Virus record (IMG/VR): IMGVR_UViG_3300043449_002191
Coordinates: 62,001 to 126,000 of that record
Length of the DNA: 64,000 bases
Direction: 5' to 3' (one strand)
Source: a virus
The translations under genes were made by a program, and so were the position numbers. Shown in pieces: positions 11,956-21,343 of this stretch. Below the pieces are notes generated by a model. It saw only the letters and a list, made by a program, of their open reading frames with translations. It made no database searches and was not told the origin of the DNA. Every line of letters begins with the position of its first letter. The stretch's first letter is position 1.

Positions 11956-14900
11956 AACTCCACAACCATTAAATCAAGGTAGCGTAAAGCTATCTGAAGT
12001 ATCAATGGATACAGCTAGTGATCTATTGCAATCTCCTATCCACGATTCAGCCCTAAAAGTTACCGAGCAATTACTCAAAGTAACTGCTGACCTTTTAAGA
12101 CGACAGAGTTTTTTCTTGAGATCTGAAGGTCAAATGAAATGGGACGGTAACACTCTATTTTTTGACGAAAGCTCTATTGCTAATAATATCGCATTAGATA
12201 TTCTTCAAACAGAAAACAGTTCTCAACCAATTATCTCTATTAAAATGAATGGAGCTACTTCTGCTCCAGCTGTTGAGACAGAATTTAACTCAATTGCATT
12301 AGCTGATGGCGAAATGCTTTACCTTGAATTGGACCCAGCTATTGTAGCTGCTGCAGGTACATTACTTACTATTGAAAACAGTGTAGATTTTCCTTTGAGT
12401 GCCGCTGCTGGCAAAAGATTAGTTAGAACTACTATTGCTGCTGGTTTACCTACAGCCACAAGTCCAGTTGATCAGACTCCAGATCCAACTCCTGCCTCTA
12501 CTACTTATTATTTGCCGCTTGTAGCTAGAAGAGGTTCATACTTACAGTGGATTCCACACGGTATTTCTTGGCCAGCAGGTACATCTTCTCCTTTGGGTGC
12601 AGTTATCGTTGAAGGTTTCCAGGCTTATCCAGACCTTTTTGCAGATTCTTTTTTACAATTTACTTCTAAACTTATAGCGTTAGATGCTTTAGGCGGAGGG
12701 GTTCTTCTTTTAACTAACTCATTCGGTATAAGCGCATCAGTCACTATCCCCTCAAATGTCACTGTCTTAGGGCGTGGCGCTAAAACAGTTCTTACTGTAG
12801 CTGCTGGCGCTCAGATCATTATGAGCGAAAACTCTACTTTAGAAAATCTTAAAGTTGCAGTTGCATCAGATTTTAGTGGCGATGCTATTCATATGCTTGG
12901 AAGTAAAAGAGCTAAGCTTAAAAATGTCGTGGTAGACGTTTCTGCTGCAGTAGATCAGCCGCTTGAAGAAACTATTACATATAACGCTGCAGCATCGGTA
13001 TCAAATAAATTTGGCAGTACAGTTCTTGCTTTACTTGCTCTTTCTGATGGTAGTGTAATTTTAGGCGGTCATTTTACCAATTATAATGGTACAGCTGGAT
13101 TAAATTACTTAGTTAAACTTAACTCAGACGGAACACCTAATACAACTTTTAATACAAATGCTTCTTTAGGCTCTAAGTTTAATAATAGCGTATATGCTTT
13201 GTCTGCTTTATCTGATGGAAGCATTTTAGTTGGTGGATCTTTTACCAATTATAACGGGCAAAATGGTTGGAATAATTTAATTAAATTGTCGTCTACAGGA
13301 ATTGTAAATTCCACATTTAGTTCAAATACTTATCAAAAAATTCAACCAGTATCAGACTCAATTTCCTCTTCTATAAGATCAATTGCAGTAGACTCGTCTA
13401 ATAATATTTACACCTCTGGACAATTTAGTTTTATAAACAATAGCGATCAAGGCAGCACTACAACAGGCCCAATTACAAAAGATTCTTTTGGTAATTTTTA
13501 TTTTATAGGTAATAGTGGTATTACAATATATAAAACAGATGTGAATCGTGTAACTACTGTTTTTGCTTCTGGATTTACTGCCGCCATGGGTATTACTATT
13601 GATTCATCTGATAACCTTTACGTTTCTGATGCTGGAGCCCACGTAATTAAAAAAATTACCTCTGCTGGAGTTGTTTCTATTTTTGCAGGTGCTTCTGGGG
13701 TATCTGGATATGTAAATAATGCAAACCCTTTACTTGCTAGATTTAATGGTCCAAGGGGACTGTATGCTGTTGGTGTTGATGACGTATATGTGGCAGATAC
13801 TAGTAATCATGTTATTAGACGTGTCACTTCTGTCGGAGTAGGCACTGCTGTTGGTGCTGCTGCACCTACAGTAGCTTCTGGATATGTAAATAGTTCTACA
13901 AGTACTTCGGTTAGGTTTAATAATCCAAGCGGTGTAGTGGTTATTCCTGGTATGACTACGTATATGTACGTAACAGATACTAGTAATCACGTTATTAGAC
14001 GTACAAGCACATATATGGGATCTTCAATTACAACAACTGTTGCAGGTGCTGCTGCACCTACAGTAGCTTCTGGATATGTAAATAATGCCACAAGCACTAA
14101 CGTAAGATTTAACACTCCTCTTGGTATTGTTTTGGATTCTTCTGTTTCTCCTTACCAACTATATATTACTGATTCTAATAATTATGTTGTTAGAAAAATT
14201 GATCTTAGTACAGGAGCAACAACAACTCTTGCAGGTGCCGCTGCATCTACAGTAGCTTCTGGATATGTAAATAGTTCTATAAGTACTAATGTAAGATTTA
14301 GCTACCCATATGGAATTACGCTTTCTTCTGGCAGCCTTTATGTTTCAGATGGATCTGGTGTAATTAGACAAATTTCTACATCTACAGGAAGTACTATTAC
14401 TTATTCGGGGAATTTAAATGGGTATGTTTACAGAAATCTTGTAAAATTAAGCTCTGCAGGGGTAACAGACGCTACATACTCTACAAATACATCTTCGGGC
14501 GTATCATTTAATGAGTATATCAATGCATCTGCACTAGACTCATCAAATAATCTTTATATAGCCGGAAATTTTTCTGATTACAAAGGTGTGTCTGGAAGAA
14601 GCAAGCTTATAAAAGTAAATTCCAGTGGCGTTTTAGATACCTCATTTTGTGCAAATGCTTCAGATTCAAATAAATTTAACGGATCATTGCAATCAGTGGC
14701 AGTTCAAGCAGATGGAAAATTATTAGTCGGTGGATATTTTAGCGACTATGATGCAGCAACTGTAGATAATTTAGTTAGATTAAATGTCGATGGAACCGCT
14801 GACACATCTTTTTATACAAATGCTTCTATTGGTTCTAAATTTACAGGATATGTTAATGCGATTAAAGTCCAATCTGACGGCAAGATCTTAATTGGCGGAG

Positions 14901-15319
14901 CATTTTTAAATTATGATACAACTACGGGAAGAGACTTTCTTTTGAGACTTAATTCTAGTGGCTCATTAGATTTAAGTACATCTAATCCAACTAGCCAAAA
15001 TTTTTACACTAACGCAGTTGATGGCGGAAAATTAAATAATGCAATTTATTCTATAGGACTAAGTTCCAGCAATAATATTTTATTAGGCGGAGATTTTACT
15101 AATTATTCAGTAGCCGGACTTAATAGATATGCTTCAATACTGCCTTATGGAACTACCCTTGTAAATGCTGTTAATGTTACTGGGATAAGAGTTGAGTCTA
15201 ATAATTGCAGAATGTATGAATGTTGGTTTAAAGGTGTTTCTAGTGCCGTTCAAAGGCTTGGTATTAACTATGTGGCTGGATATACAGATAATGCTGATGT
15301 TGACAGCTTATTTGAATAA
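11942..15319 (+). CDS. large tail fibre: beta-helix interrupted by delta-60/NHL propeller repeats
   Basis: An 1125-residue protein. Residues 1-230 form an N-terminal attachment region. Residues 240-345 look like a right-handed beta-helix (LTNSFGISASVTIPSNVTVL, NSTLENLKVAV, RAKLKNVVVDVS). From about 350 to 1075 there are propeller repeats: delta-60 type units (SDGSILVGGSFTNYNG, LIKLSSTGIVNSTF) flanking NHL-type units (NLYVSDAGAHVIKKI, LYITDSNNYVVRKI). The C-terminus returns to beta-helix style (VTGIRVESNNCRMYECWF). Likely the main host-recognition fibre; the propeller looks inserted into the helix. DNA repeats with a period near 190 bases occur at 13850-14300. Confidence 0.8.
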   Translation: MTDYKTPQPLNQGSVKLSEVSMDTASDLLQSPIHDSALKVTEQLLKVTADLLRRQSFFLRSEGQMKWDGNTLFFDESSIANNIALDILQTENSSQPIISIKMNGATSAPAVETEFNSIALADGEMLYLELDPAIVAAAGTLLTIENSVDFPLSAAAGKRLVRTTIAAGLPTATSPVDQTPDPTPASTTYYLPLVARRGSYLQWIPHGISWPAGTSSPLGAVIVEGFQAYPDLFADSFLQFTSKLIALDALGGGVLLLTNSFGISASVTIPSNVTVLGRGAKTVLTVAAGAQIIMSENSTLENLKVAVASDFSGDAIHMLGSKRAKLKNVVVDVSAAVDQPLEETITYNAAASVSNKFGSTVLALLALSDGSVILGGHFTNYNGTAGLNYLVKLNSDGTPNTTFNTNASLGSKFNNSVYALSALSDGSILVGGSFTNYNGQNGWNNLIKLSSTGIVNSTFSSNTYQKIQPVSDSISSSIRSIAVDSSNNIYTSGQFSFINNSDQGSTTTGPITKDSFGNFYFIGNSGITIYKTDVNRVTTVFASGFTAAMGITIDSSDNLYVSDAGAHVIKKITSAGVVSIFAGASGVSGYVNNANPLLARFNGPRGLYAVGVDDVYVADTSNHVIRRVTSVGVGTAVGAAAPTVASGYVNSSTSTSVRFNNPSGVVVIPGMTTYMYVTDTSNHVIRRTSTYMGSSITTTVAGAAAPTVASGYVNNATSTNVRFNTPLGIVLDSSVSPYQLYITDSNNYVVRKIDLSTGATTTLAGAAASTVASGYVNSSISTNVRFSYPYGITLSSGSLYVSDGSGVIRQISTSTGSTITYSGNLNGYVYRNLVKLSSAGVTDATYSTNTSSGVSFNEYINASALDSSNNLYIAGNFSDYKGVSGRSKLIKVNSSGVLDTSFCANASDSNKFNGSLQSVAVQADGKLLVGGYFSDYDAATVDNLVRLNVDGTADTSFYTNASIGSKFTGYVNAIKVQSDGKILIGGAFLNYDTTTGRDFLLRLNSSGSLDLSTSNPTSQNFYTNAVDGGKLNNAIYSIGLSSSNNILLGGDFTNYSVAGLNRYASILPYGTTLVNAVNVTGIRVESNNCRMYECWFKGVSSAVQRLGINYVAGYTDNADVDSLFE
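13846..14290 (+). repeat. intragenic tandem repeats in the fibre gene
   Basis: Three closely similar units, each with the codons for GAAAPTVASGYVN, start near 13854, 14046 and 14235. A weaker copy lies near 13686. Identity at DNA level suggests recent duplication or ongoing recombination. Confidence 0.75.
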
Positions 15320-15328
15320 GGAGATTTT

Positions 15329-15673
15329 ATGCCAAAATTAGGTGGAGATTCAAACGCAATAGGTAAGGATCTGAATCATGCGTATAAAGCGCCTACAGAT
15401 TTAAGTTCTTCTACCGTTATTGATTGGGATGAAAACTCAATATTTTTTAATACTATTAGCGCAAATAAGACTTACACTTTTTCAAATATGGTGGAAGGTC
15501 AAACAATAGTTTTTATAGTAAAAAATACTGGAGCTTCAGCTATAACTTTGACATTCCCGACTTTAGTCAGTATTTACTTTGTTAATACAGTTCAGCCTGG
15601 AAAAGAAAATATTTACACATTTCTTAGATGCAATAGTAAAACTTATGTTACCGTAATTGATGGGATGGCCTAA
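15329..15673 (+). CDS. small tail-associated beta protein, 114 aa
   Basis: Starts MPKLGGDSNAIGKDLNHAY. The middle (TYTFSNMVEGQTIVFIVKNT, ASAITLTFPTLV) resembles the short beta domains found near phage fibre C-termini. Preceded by AAGGAG. It follows the large fibre by nine bases, so an accessory fibre part is likely. Confidence 0.6.
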   Translation: MPKLGGDSNAIGKDLNHAYKAPTDLSSSTVIDWDENSIFFNTISANKTYTFSNMVEGQTIVFIVKNTGASAITLTFPTLVSIYFVNTVQPGKENIYTFLRCNSKTYVTVIDGMA

Positions 15674-15675
15674 TA

Positions 15676-16713
15676 ATGATGATTCCGTTTTCTAATATGG
15701 CTAGATTTTATCAAACTAATGGATCTGATGGTAATCTTGTCGTCAGTTCTGGGACAACTATTATAGCAGCTGGTAGTATAAAAAAATACTTATCTATTAA
15801 TATAGCTGCAGGTGCAACATTAGAAATTACAGGGTCTGGCTCAGAATTAACCCAAATTGGCTGCAGAAGAGAGTTCATAAACAACGGGACTATAAAAGTT
15901 AGGAATACTACTACAGGATATTCTTCTACTACTGTTACTCCAACTGTAGCTCATGCTTATAACATTACTCATAGTTTAGTTCAAAGTAGTGGCGGTTCTG
16001 GCGGTCAAGGTGGTTCTAGTTACGATAGTGGTAATGCTGGTGGTGGTAGTCAATCGAATGGCAATGGCGGTGGCGGTGGCGGAGGCGGTGCTTACAGACT
16101 TGAGAAAGCTTGCGGTGTTTGCCCTTGCGATTCTCATGCTGCATCTATTGGTGGCGGTGGCGGAGCTGGTGGTAACGATGGTGGTACTGGCGGAAATAAT
16201 GGTTATGCAGGAGGAATTTCGAATGCCCTTTCCCACTCTTCTGCTGGTGGTGCAGGCGGCGGTCCTGGTGCAGGAGGGGCTTCTCCTGGCGGAGGCGGAG
16301 GCGGTGGTGGTGCTATAAGAAGCGGCAACTGTAAATCCGGCAATGGCGGAGGCGGAGGCGGTGGTGGTGCCCGTGGTAAACATGGTGGAGCAATACTTTT
16401 ATTTCTAGAAAGCTCTATTTCTGGTACTGGCATCATAAATGCAGACGGCGATGCTGGTGGTGCAGGCGGTAATGGAGGCAGTCAATCGAGCTATGCTGGC
16501 AGAGGCGGAGGCGGAGGCGGCGGAGCAGGTGGATCTGGTGGAACGGTTGTTATTTATAAGCAATCATTAGAATCTGCTCCAAACTATTCAGTATCTGGTG
16601 GATCTGGTGGATCTGGTGGAGTTAGTAGTGGAACTTATGCTACAAACGGCGGTGCTGGTGGAGTCGGATCAACAGGAGCTGCTTATATAATTAATATCTT
16701 AAATGGAATTTAA
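15676..16713 (+). CDS. glycine-rich adhesin (gp38-like)
   Basis: A 345-residue protein. The N-terminal 110 residues are beta-structured (TTIIAAGSIKKYLSINIAAG, FINNGTIKVRN). From residue 110 to the end, runs of Gly with Ser/Ala/Asn alternate with short loops. This is the arrangement of T-even-type gp38 adhesins, where glycine-rich segments pack as a polyglycine-II lattice and the loops decide host specificity. A cysteine-rich loop (EKACGVCPCDSH, near residue 145) and GNCKSGN are unusual. Likely a receptor-binding tip. The GC-rich DNA opens long frames on the other strand, all shadows. Confidence 0.75.
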   Translation: MMIPFSNMARFYQTNGSDGNLVVSSGTTIIAAGSIKKYLSINIAAGATLEITGSGSELTQIGCRREFINNGTIKVRNTTTGYSSTTVTPTVAHAYNITHSLVQSSGGSGGQGGSSYDSGNAGGGSQSNGNGGGGGGGGAYRLEKACGVCPCDSHAASIGGGGGAGGNDGGTGGNNGYAGGISNALSHSSAGGAGGGPGAGGASPGGGGGGGGAIRSGNCKSGNGGGGGGGGARGKHGGAILLFLESSISGTGIINADGDAGGAGGNGGSQSSYAGRGGGGGGGAGGSGGTVVIYKQSLESAPNYSVSGGSGGSGGVSSGTYATNGGAGGVGSTGAAYIINILNGI

Positions 16714-16731
16714 GTAGGTAAGAGGTAAAAA

Positions 16732-18918
16732 ATGTCAAACCCATCTAAACAATTTGAAATGATTAGGCTGTATCCTCGCCTTAGTTCTGACCCAACGTCT
16801 GGACGAGTTGGTGAAATATACTATAATACTACGTTAAATTCTTTAAGATTATGCACAAGCTCTCTTCCTACTTGGACTAATGTAGGTGAAAATTCTTCTA
16901 CATTTCAAGATAAAAATGCGCTATTAATAGAAGGGGGCGTGTGGTCAAATTCTTTTACTTCACCTGATAATACAATATCATTTGATCAAAGTGCTTTTAT
17001 TCAATTACCTGGGTTTGATAAAGAATCTAACGAAATAGCAGCAGGATCTTATATTTTAAATGATCAGGAAGTTCTATATGTTGATATCAATAGAACAGTT
17101 GTTTCTTCTACATTAACTCCGTTAACTGCAAATATAAATGCCATTACTTCAAATAGCGATAGGCTTATAATTGCAAGAAATATTGGAGGAACTATTATTG
17201 TAGGGGATAGGCTATGCTTACCTACAAATTCACTGGGATCTTTAACGGAAAACCAAACAAGCCTAGATACGCAAAATTCTAACTTAAGACTTATAGACGG
17301 CGGAATTTGGTCTTTTTCTTCTAGCAACTCTTTATCGCTTTCATCAGACGCTTATATACAAGTTCCTGGACTTTTGTCAGCAGCTAATACTATAAGCTCT
17401 GGACCCTACACTGTACTTCCTGGAAACATTCTTTATTGTGAATTAAATAAAGAAGACGTAGTGTCTACACTATTTGTACAGGAAGTTTCTGTTAATACAT
17501 TACTTCCATTAAACTCATTTGTTTTAGCTTACAATGATGGATTAAAAGTTTGGATTTCAGATAATTTTGTTTTAAATTATGGTGAATCTAAAGAAGCAGG
17601 GCAAAATGTGTCTTCTGATCTTTTATCTTCAATTGGGGCCTCTAATTGGACTGATAAAGAGGGGCAATTAAGAATCCTTAAAGATGCTACACCATCTTCG
17701 ATTACATACATTACTCCTTTAAATAAAACTATTATTGATGGAACAATAAAATCTTTATCCATTAAAAATTCAAATGCTATTTTTGATGGAGCAAAAATTG
17801 ACTGGGAAGCTGGGGAAATTTACGACTATTCAGGGGCAACTTTATTATCTACATTTACTCCTCCTAATACTGAAATTTCTGATGGATATTTTAAATGGTA
17901 TTCAATTGCTTTAATTGCAGGAGCAATTGACATAAATAATGAAATAGAATTAATTTTAACTATAACAGCTTCTTCTGGGGAAAGTTTATTTAGTGCTAAT
18001 GCCCCTAAAGCTTTATACCCGTCTAGCTCTATTCACGTAGGGCAAGTTTCATTAGGTAACATTGGTGGAACTATTGAACCTATATTTCAGTCCGATATTA
18101 TTCAAAATACTTTGGGCGCAGGCGCTGGTGGAGCCAACGTAAATCTATCAAACCTTGAAACTACAGCAATTAACCAAGACTTACTGCCTGCAACAACAAA
18201 TAGTAAAGATATTGGCTCTGAGCTACTTGCATTTCAAGACGTATTTTCTTATGCGATTAGAACTAATGCAATTACTACTTTAAACGGATTAGGCTCTGTT
18301 ACGGTAGGTAATCCACTTACAATGGCAAACAATGGTATTAGTAACCTTGCCGATCCTCTTTTGGCACAGGATGCTGCAACTAAGTTTTACGTAGATGCCG
18401 CTGATTCTGCTTTAGACGCACGTCTAAGTGATCTAGAGGTTGATCCTGTAACTAAAACTTATGTGGATAATCAAGATGCGTTAAAGCTTGATCTTGCTGG
18501 TGGAACTATGTCAGGTAATATTGACATGGGGAACAATACTATCACTAACGTATTAAATCCAACTGCCCCACAAGATGTGGCTACTAAAGATTACGTCGAT
18601 AACCTTGCTGGATCTGGAACTAGCACTTTTGCCGCAGCTCAAAGCCAATTAGCCTATACAAATGTGACAGGTTTTTCTTTTAGTGCTAGCGGTAAAGGGT
18701 TAATTGAGGTTGTAATAGACGCAACTAGTGATTTATATGAAGTTTTTGATTTAATCGTAGTTAAAAAGGGTAGCACCTACGCTGTTGATTATATTAGTGC
18801 CGGAGATGCCAGTGGAGTTGACTTCAATATAACATCATCTGGACAAATCCAATACATTTCAGATACTTACGCTGGTTTTAATTCTTTGACTATCAAATTT
18901 AAAAAGACTGAGATCTAA
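16732..18918 (+). CDS. tail fibre protein, 728 aa
   Basis: The N-terminus (MSNPSKQFEMIRLYPRLSSD, GRVGEIYYNTTLNSLRLC) matches the start of many phage fibres. Repeated distal units occur twice: TMANNGISNLADPLLAQDAA, TKFYVDAADSALDARL and TMSGNIDMGNNTITNVLNPT, DVATKDYVDNLAG. The C-terminal 90 residues form a separate beta domain. The fibre-type ATKxYVD repeats make the assignment good. Preceded by AAGAGG. Confidence 0.85.
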   Translation: MSNPSKQFEMIRLYPRLSSDPTSGRVGEIYYNTTLNSLRLCTSSLPTWTNVGENSSTFQDKNALLIEGGVWSNSFTSPDNTISFDQSAFIQLPGFDKESNEIAAGSYILNDQEVLYVDINRTVVSSTLTPLTANINAITSNSDRLIIARNIGGTIIVGDRLCLPTNSLGSLTENQTSLDTQNSNLRLIDGGIWSFSSSNSLSLSSDAYIQVPGLLSAANTISSGPYTVLPGNILYCELNKEDVVSTLFVQEVSVNTLLPLNSFVLAYNDGLKVWISDNFVLNYGESKEAGQNVSSDLLSSIGASNWTDKEGQLRILKDATPSSITYITPLNKTIIDGTIKSLSIKNSNAIFDGAKIDWEAGEIYDYSGATLLSTFTPPNTEISDGYFKWYSIALIAGAIDINNEIELILTITASSGESLFSANAPKALYPSSSIHVGQVSLGNIGGTIEPIFQSDIIQNTLGAGAGGANVNLSNLETTAINQDLLPATTNSKDIGSELLAFQDVFSYAIRTNAITTLNGLGSVTVGNPLTMANNGISNLADPLLAQDAATKFYVDAADSALDARLSDLEVDPVTKTYVDNQDALKLDLAGGTMSGNIDMGNNTITNVLNPTAPQDVATKDYVDNLAGSGTSTFAAAQSQLAYTNVTGFSFSASGKGLIEVVIDATSDLYEVFDLIVVKKGSTYAVDYISAGDASGVDFNITSSGQIQYISDTYAGFNSLTIKFKKTEI

Positions 18919-18935
18919 GGTCTAGTAAAACGGGG

Positions 18936-18941
18936 TATAAT
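18936..18941 (+). promoter_or_regulatory. TATAAT box six bases before the protease ATG
   Basis: CGGGGTATAATAGTAGTATG: six bases between the box and the ATG. No ribosome binding site is visible, so the mRNA is predicted to be leaderless. Confidence 0.55.
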
Positions 18942-18947
18942 AGTAGT

Positions 18948-19622
18948 ATGAGAAAACTACTATTTACCCTAGCTCTTCTTATATCCTGCCTTTCGCAGGC
19001 AAAACTTAAAATTGCCATATTAGATACTGGGATAAAGCCTGATAAGATAAAAGATCTTAAGCTTTGTCCAAATGAAAGTATTGATTTTACCAATTCCAAT
19101 TTAAATGATGACCATGGCCATGGCACCAACATAGCTGGTCTTATCTCCCAACAAATACCAAAAAATCTAGATTATTGCTTAGTTATTATTAAGGTCTTTG
19201 ATATTAATAACTTAGATAGTGCTATCGAGTCTACAATTAAAGGATTTAGATATGCACAGATGATTAGAGCTAATATCATTAATTATTCTGGCGGTGGAGC
19301 ATCTTCAGATAAAGAAGAAAAAGCCACTATAATAAACGCCTTAAATAAGGGTATTAAAATATTTGTTGCTGCAGGAAATCAAGGCAAAGATTTAGATGGT
19401 AATTGCGACTATTTTCCTGCCTGTTATGACAAAAGATTGGTTATTGTTGGGTCAAAAACTTCTAAAAATAAAATTTCTGAAAATTCTAATAGAGGAAAAG
19501 TGGTTTCTGTTTGGGAAATAGGCAAAGATAGAGAGGCGCTTGATATAGTACTATCTGGTACATCTCAAGCAACTGCAGTTGCCACGGGGAGATATGCATA
19601 TGAAAAACTTACTGGTAAATAA
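18948..19622 (+). CDS. secreted subtilisin-family serine protease (S8)
   Basis: A 224-residue mini-subtilase. Signal peptide MRKLLFTLALLISCLSQA; catalytic Asp26 in AILDTGIK, His58 in DDHGHGTNIAG, oxyanion Asn144 in VAAGNQG, and Ser206 in LSGTSQATA. The full triad is intact. No I9-type propeptide separates the signal from the catalytic core, which is unusual for subtilases. It is exported by prediction and may act in the periplasm or outside, for example during lysis or against surface proteins. The next gene overlaps its end and encodes a small exported protein. Confidence 0.9.
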   Translation: MRKLLFTLALLISCLSQAKLKIAILDTGIKPDKIKDLKLCPNESIDFTNSNLNDDHGHGTNIAGLISQQIPKNLDYCLVIIKVFDINNLDSAIESTIKGFRYAQMIRANIINYSGGGASSDKEEKATIINALNKGIKIFVAAGNQGKDLDGNCDYFPACYDKRLVIVGSKTSKNKISENSNRGKVVSVWEIGKDREALDIVLSGTSQATAVATGRYAYEKLTGK

Positions 19623-19884
19623 AATGATTGCTACAGCAGCTTCAACTCTTCTTATTGCAATTTCATCGACGACTTCTGCCAATGATGTTTATGTACAGAA
19701 TAATTATAAGAGGGCCACTAATGTATTAAGCCAAATAGCATACAAAGAGCTTGGTATTGAAGGTTACTTGACTGATATGGAAAAAAGATATGTCCCAAAA
19801 GAGATAAAAGAGGATCTATCCGTGACCCTCGCTGTAAGCCGAATTATAGTAGAAAAAAAAGTAGTTTATATCTGGAGATTTTAA
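19600..19884 (+). CDS. small exported protein, 94 aa
   Basis: Starts MKNLLVNKMIATAASTLLIA with likely cleavage after SSTTSA. The mature part is 60-70 residues (NDVYVQNNYKRATNVLSQIA). The ATG lies inside the protease gene with GGGGAG eight bases upstream; an ATG six bases earlier is also possible. The overlap with the propeptide-less protease suggests a partner, such as a separate chaperone or inhibitor, but sequence alone does not show it. Confidence 0.65.
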   Translation: MKNLLVNKMIATAASTLLIAISSTTSANDVYVQNNYKRATNVLSQIAYKELGIEGYLTDMEKRYVPKEIKEDLSVTLAVSRIIVEKKVVYIWRF

Positions 19885-20495
19885 CCACGTTTTCTTACTG
19901 AACACCAATGAGCATGACCAAAGTCTGAGTCATCAGTATACCCAAGCTTTTGAGCGCCGCAGTCACACAGGCTTTTCTTTTCAATAGTTTCAGAAACAGC
20001 ATTAAAGGAATTTGAAATAGAGTTATCGTTGACGGACCCAGTAATCAAAGAGTTTTGCCTCCATCCACCTTTTACCATTGTACTCATAGACTTTAATGAC
20101 AGCGTTAAGTTAGTAGAAAAACAGTCTGAAACAAGTGCTGTAATGTCTGACTTTACTGTATCTAATAAAAAAACTTCATAAAAATTATCGATAATAGCTG
20201 ATGCAAATAGAGACTTTTCAACAAAATCATTTTTATCTTTAAAAAAGTTATTTATTCGGCTAATGTGATGCCCATGAAGATTTTTATCATACACTACAAT
20301 TAGAATGGAATCAGTATTCCAAGGATTATAGGTACTGTTTGCAGTTCCTGTAAAATGTCCTGGGGTACTTCCAATATAATTTACACTAGGTTGAAGCTTA
20401 AATACTTCAATCTCAATTCCAGCCTGATAGCCCCAACGTCTTATCATGTAGCCATTTAACTCAGTTAAAAACTCACCATAATCCCAATAAAGCAT
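19881..20495 (-). CDS. hypothetical protein with C-terminal Cys/His motif, 204 aa
   Basis: Starts MLYWDYGEFLTELNGYMIRR. The C-terminus LCDCGAQKLGYTD followed by FGHAHWCSVRK has the CxCG...HxxWC spacing of a small zinc motif seen at the ends of many phage proteins. The centre is helical. It is the first gene on the minus strand after the fibre block. GGAGG and a TATAAT box precede it. Function unknown. Confidence 0.7.
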   Translation of the reverse strand: MLYWDYGEFLTELNGYMIRRWGYQAGIEIEVFKLQPSVNYIGSTPGHFTGTANSTYNPWNTDSILIVVYDKNLHGHHISRINNFFKDKNDFVEKSLFASAIIDNFYEVFLLDTVKSDITALVSDCFSTNLTLSLKSMSTMVKGGWRQNSLITGSVNDNSISNSFNAVSETIEKKSLCDCGAQKLGYTDDSDFGHAHWCSVRKRG

Positions 20496-20523
20496 AATAG
20501 CCTCCGCATAATGATTGTGTCAT

Positions 20524-20529
20524 ATTATA
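20524..20529 (-). promoter_or_regulatory. TATAAT box before 19881-20495
   Basis: The minus strand reads TTTACTATAATATGAC, about 30 bases ahead of the ATG at 20495. Confidence 0.45.
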
Positions 20530-20538
20530 GTAAATATG

Positions 20539-21291
20539 TCAATCTATTTTTGTTAAAATTTCATACCCAGAATTGGTTATCAAAACGGTATGCTCAAATT
20601 GAGCCGATCTTTTGCCATTGTCACATTTTCCTACAATAATTTGTGACTCAGGTATCCTAGACCAAGATATTGCTGATCCTTTTTGTATCAAAATGGGCTC
20701 AACCGTTATACACGTCCAAGGTCTAAGTAAGGCTCCAGTTCCAGGAATTCCATAGCTTAGTATATTTGGTTCCATATGGTACTTTTTGCCTACGCCATGG
20801 CCAGTACATTCCTTAACCACGTCCAAATTATTACTTTTAGCTATCTGTTCTATGACAAATCCTATGTCACCAGTAGTGCCGTTGGGGTATATCATTGCTA
20901 TTCCGGCCATCATAGCGTTTTCTGCAGCAGCCATTAAGTTTATGTCCTTAAGCGATGTGCTACTTACAGAGACGGTTTTAGACGTATCCCCGATGTATTC
21001 GCCCAGAAGCACTGCAACGTCTATGTTAAGAATGTCACCCTCTTTTAGAGGTGTATCATCAGGTACACCGTGGCATACTACTTCGTTGACTGAAGTGCAA
21101 AGAGTATGCTTGTAGCCTTTGTACCCTACGTTAATCGGAGTTCCGCCTTTTGAAACAATGTAGTCGTGAGTGGCTTTATCAATTTCAGCTGTAGTTACAC
21201 CTTCCATGACCATATCTGACGCATACTTTAGCGCTTGGGCTGCCAATTTACCTGCTTTTGCCATTCCATTAGCAAAGTCTATATGCTTCAT
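20539..21291 (-). CDS. map: methionine aminopeptidase, type I
   Basis: A 250-residue enzyme removing N-terminal methionine from new proteins. All five metal ligands are visible: Asp91 (LNIDVAV), Asp102 (YIGDTSKTV), His165 (CTGHGVGK), Glu198 (ITVEPIL) and Glu233 (QFEHTVLI), together with His74 in CHGVPDD. Length is that of the bacterial type I enzyme without extensions. Phage-encoded copies are uncommon. A TATAAT box lies 46 bases upstream; the ribosome binding site is weak (AAGG). Confidence 0.93.
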   Translation of the reverse strand: MKHIDFANGMAKAGKLAAQALKYASDMVMEGVTTAEIDKATHDYIVSKGGTPINVGYKGYKHTLCTSVNEVVCHGVPDDTPLKEGDILNIDVAVLLGEYIGDTSKTVSVSSTSLKDINLMAAAENAMMAGIAMIYPNGTTGDIGFVIEQIAKSNNLDVVKECTGHGVGKKYHMEPNILSYGIPGTGALLRPWTCITVEPILIQKGSAISWSRIPESQIIVGKCDNGKRSAQFEHTVLITNSGYEILTKID

Positions 21292-21336
21292 GTCTAGACC
21301 TTAGTTTAGTGTTTTAATAAATTTTTCTACAAAAGT

Positions 21337-21342
21337 ATTATA
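21337..21342 (-). promoter_or_regulatory. TATAAT box before map
   Basis: The minus strand reads TTAGGGTATAATACTTTTG. It abuts the plus-strand CCTAATCTTAT motif, giving a compact divergent control region of about 80 bases between map and the endolysin gene. Confidence 0.5.
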
Positions 21343-21343
21343 C

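Noticed and set aside
13730-13990. Minus-strand frame in the large fibre gene
   Set aside because: Antisense shadow in a repeat region with no start signals; residue composition is not protein-like.
13846-14290. Possible CRISPR array
   Set aside because: Repeats of about 190 bases are in frame and encode propeller units; no short repeat/unique spacer pattern.
15976-16436. Long open frames on both strands across the glycine-rich adhesin gene
   Set aside because: They arise from the GGT/GGC repeat composition. They lack ribosome binding sites and natural composition, and the plus-strand adhesin frame explains the region.
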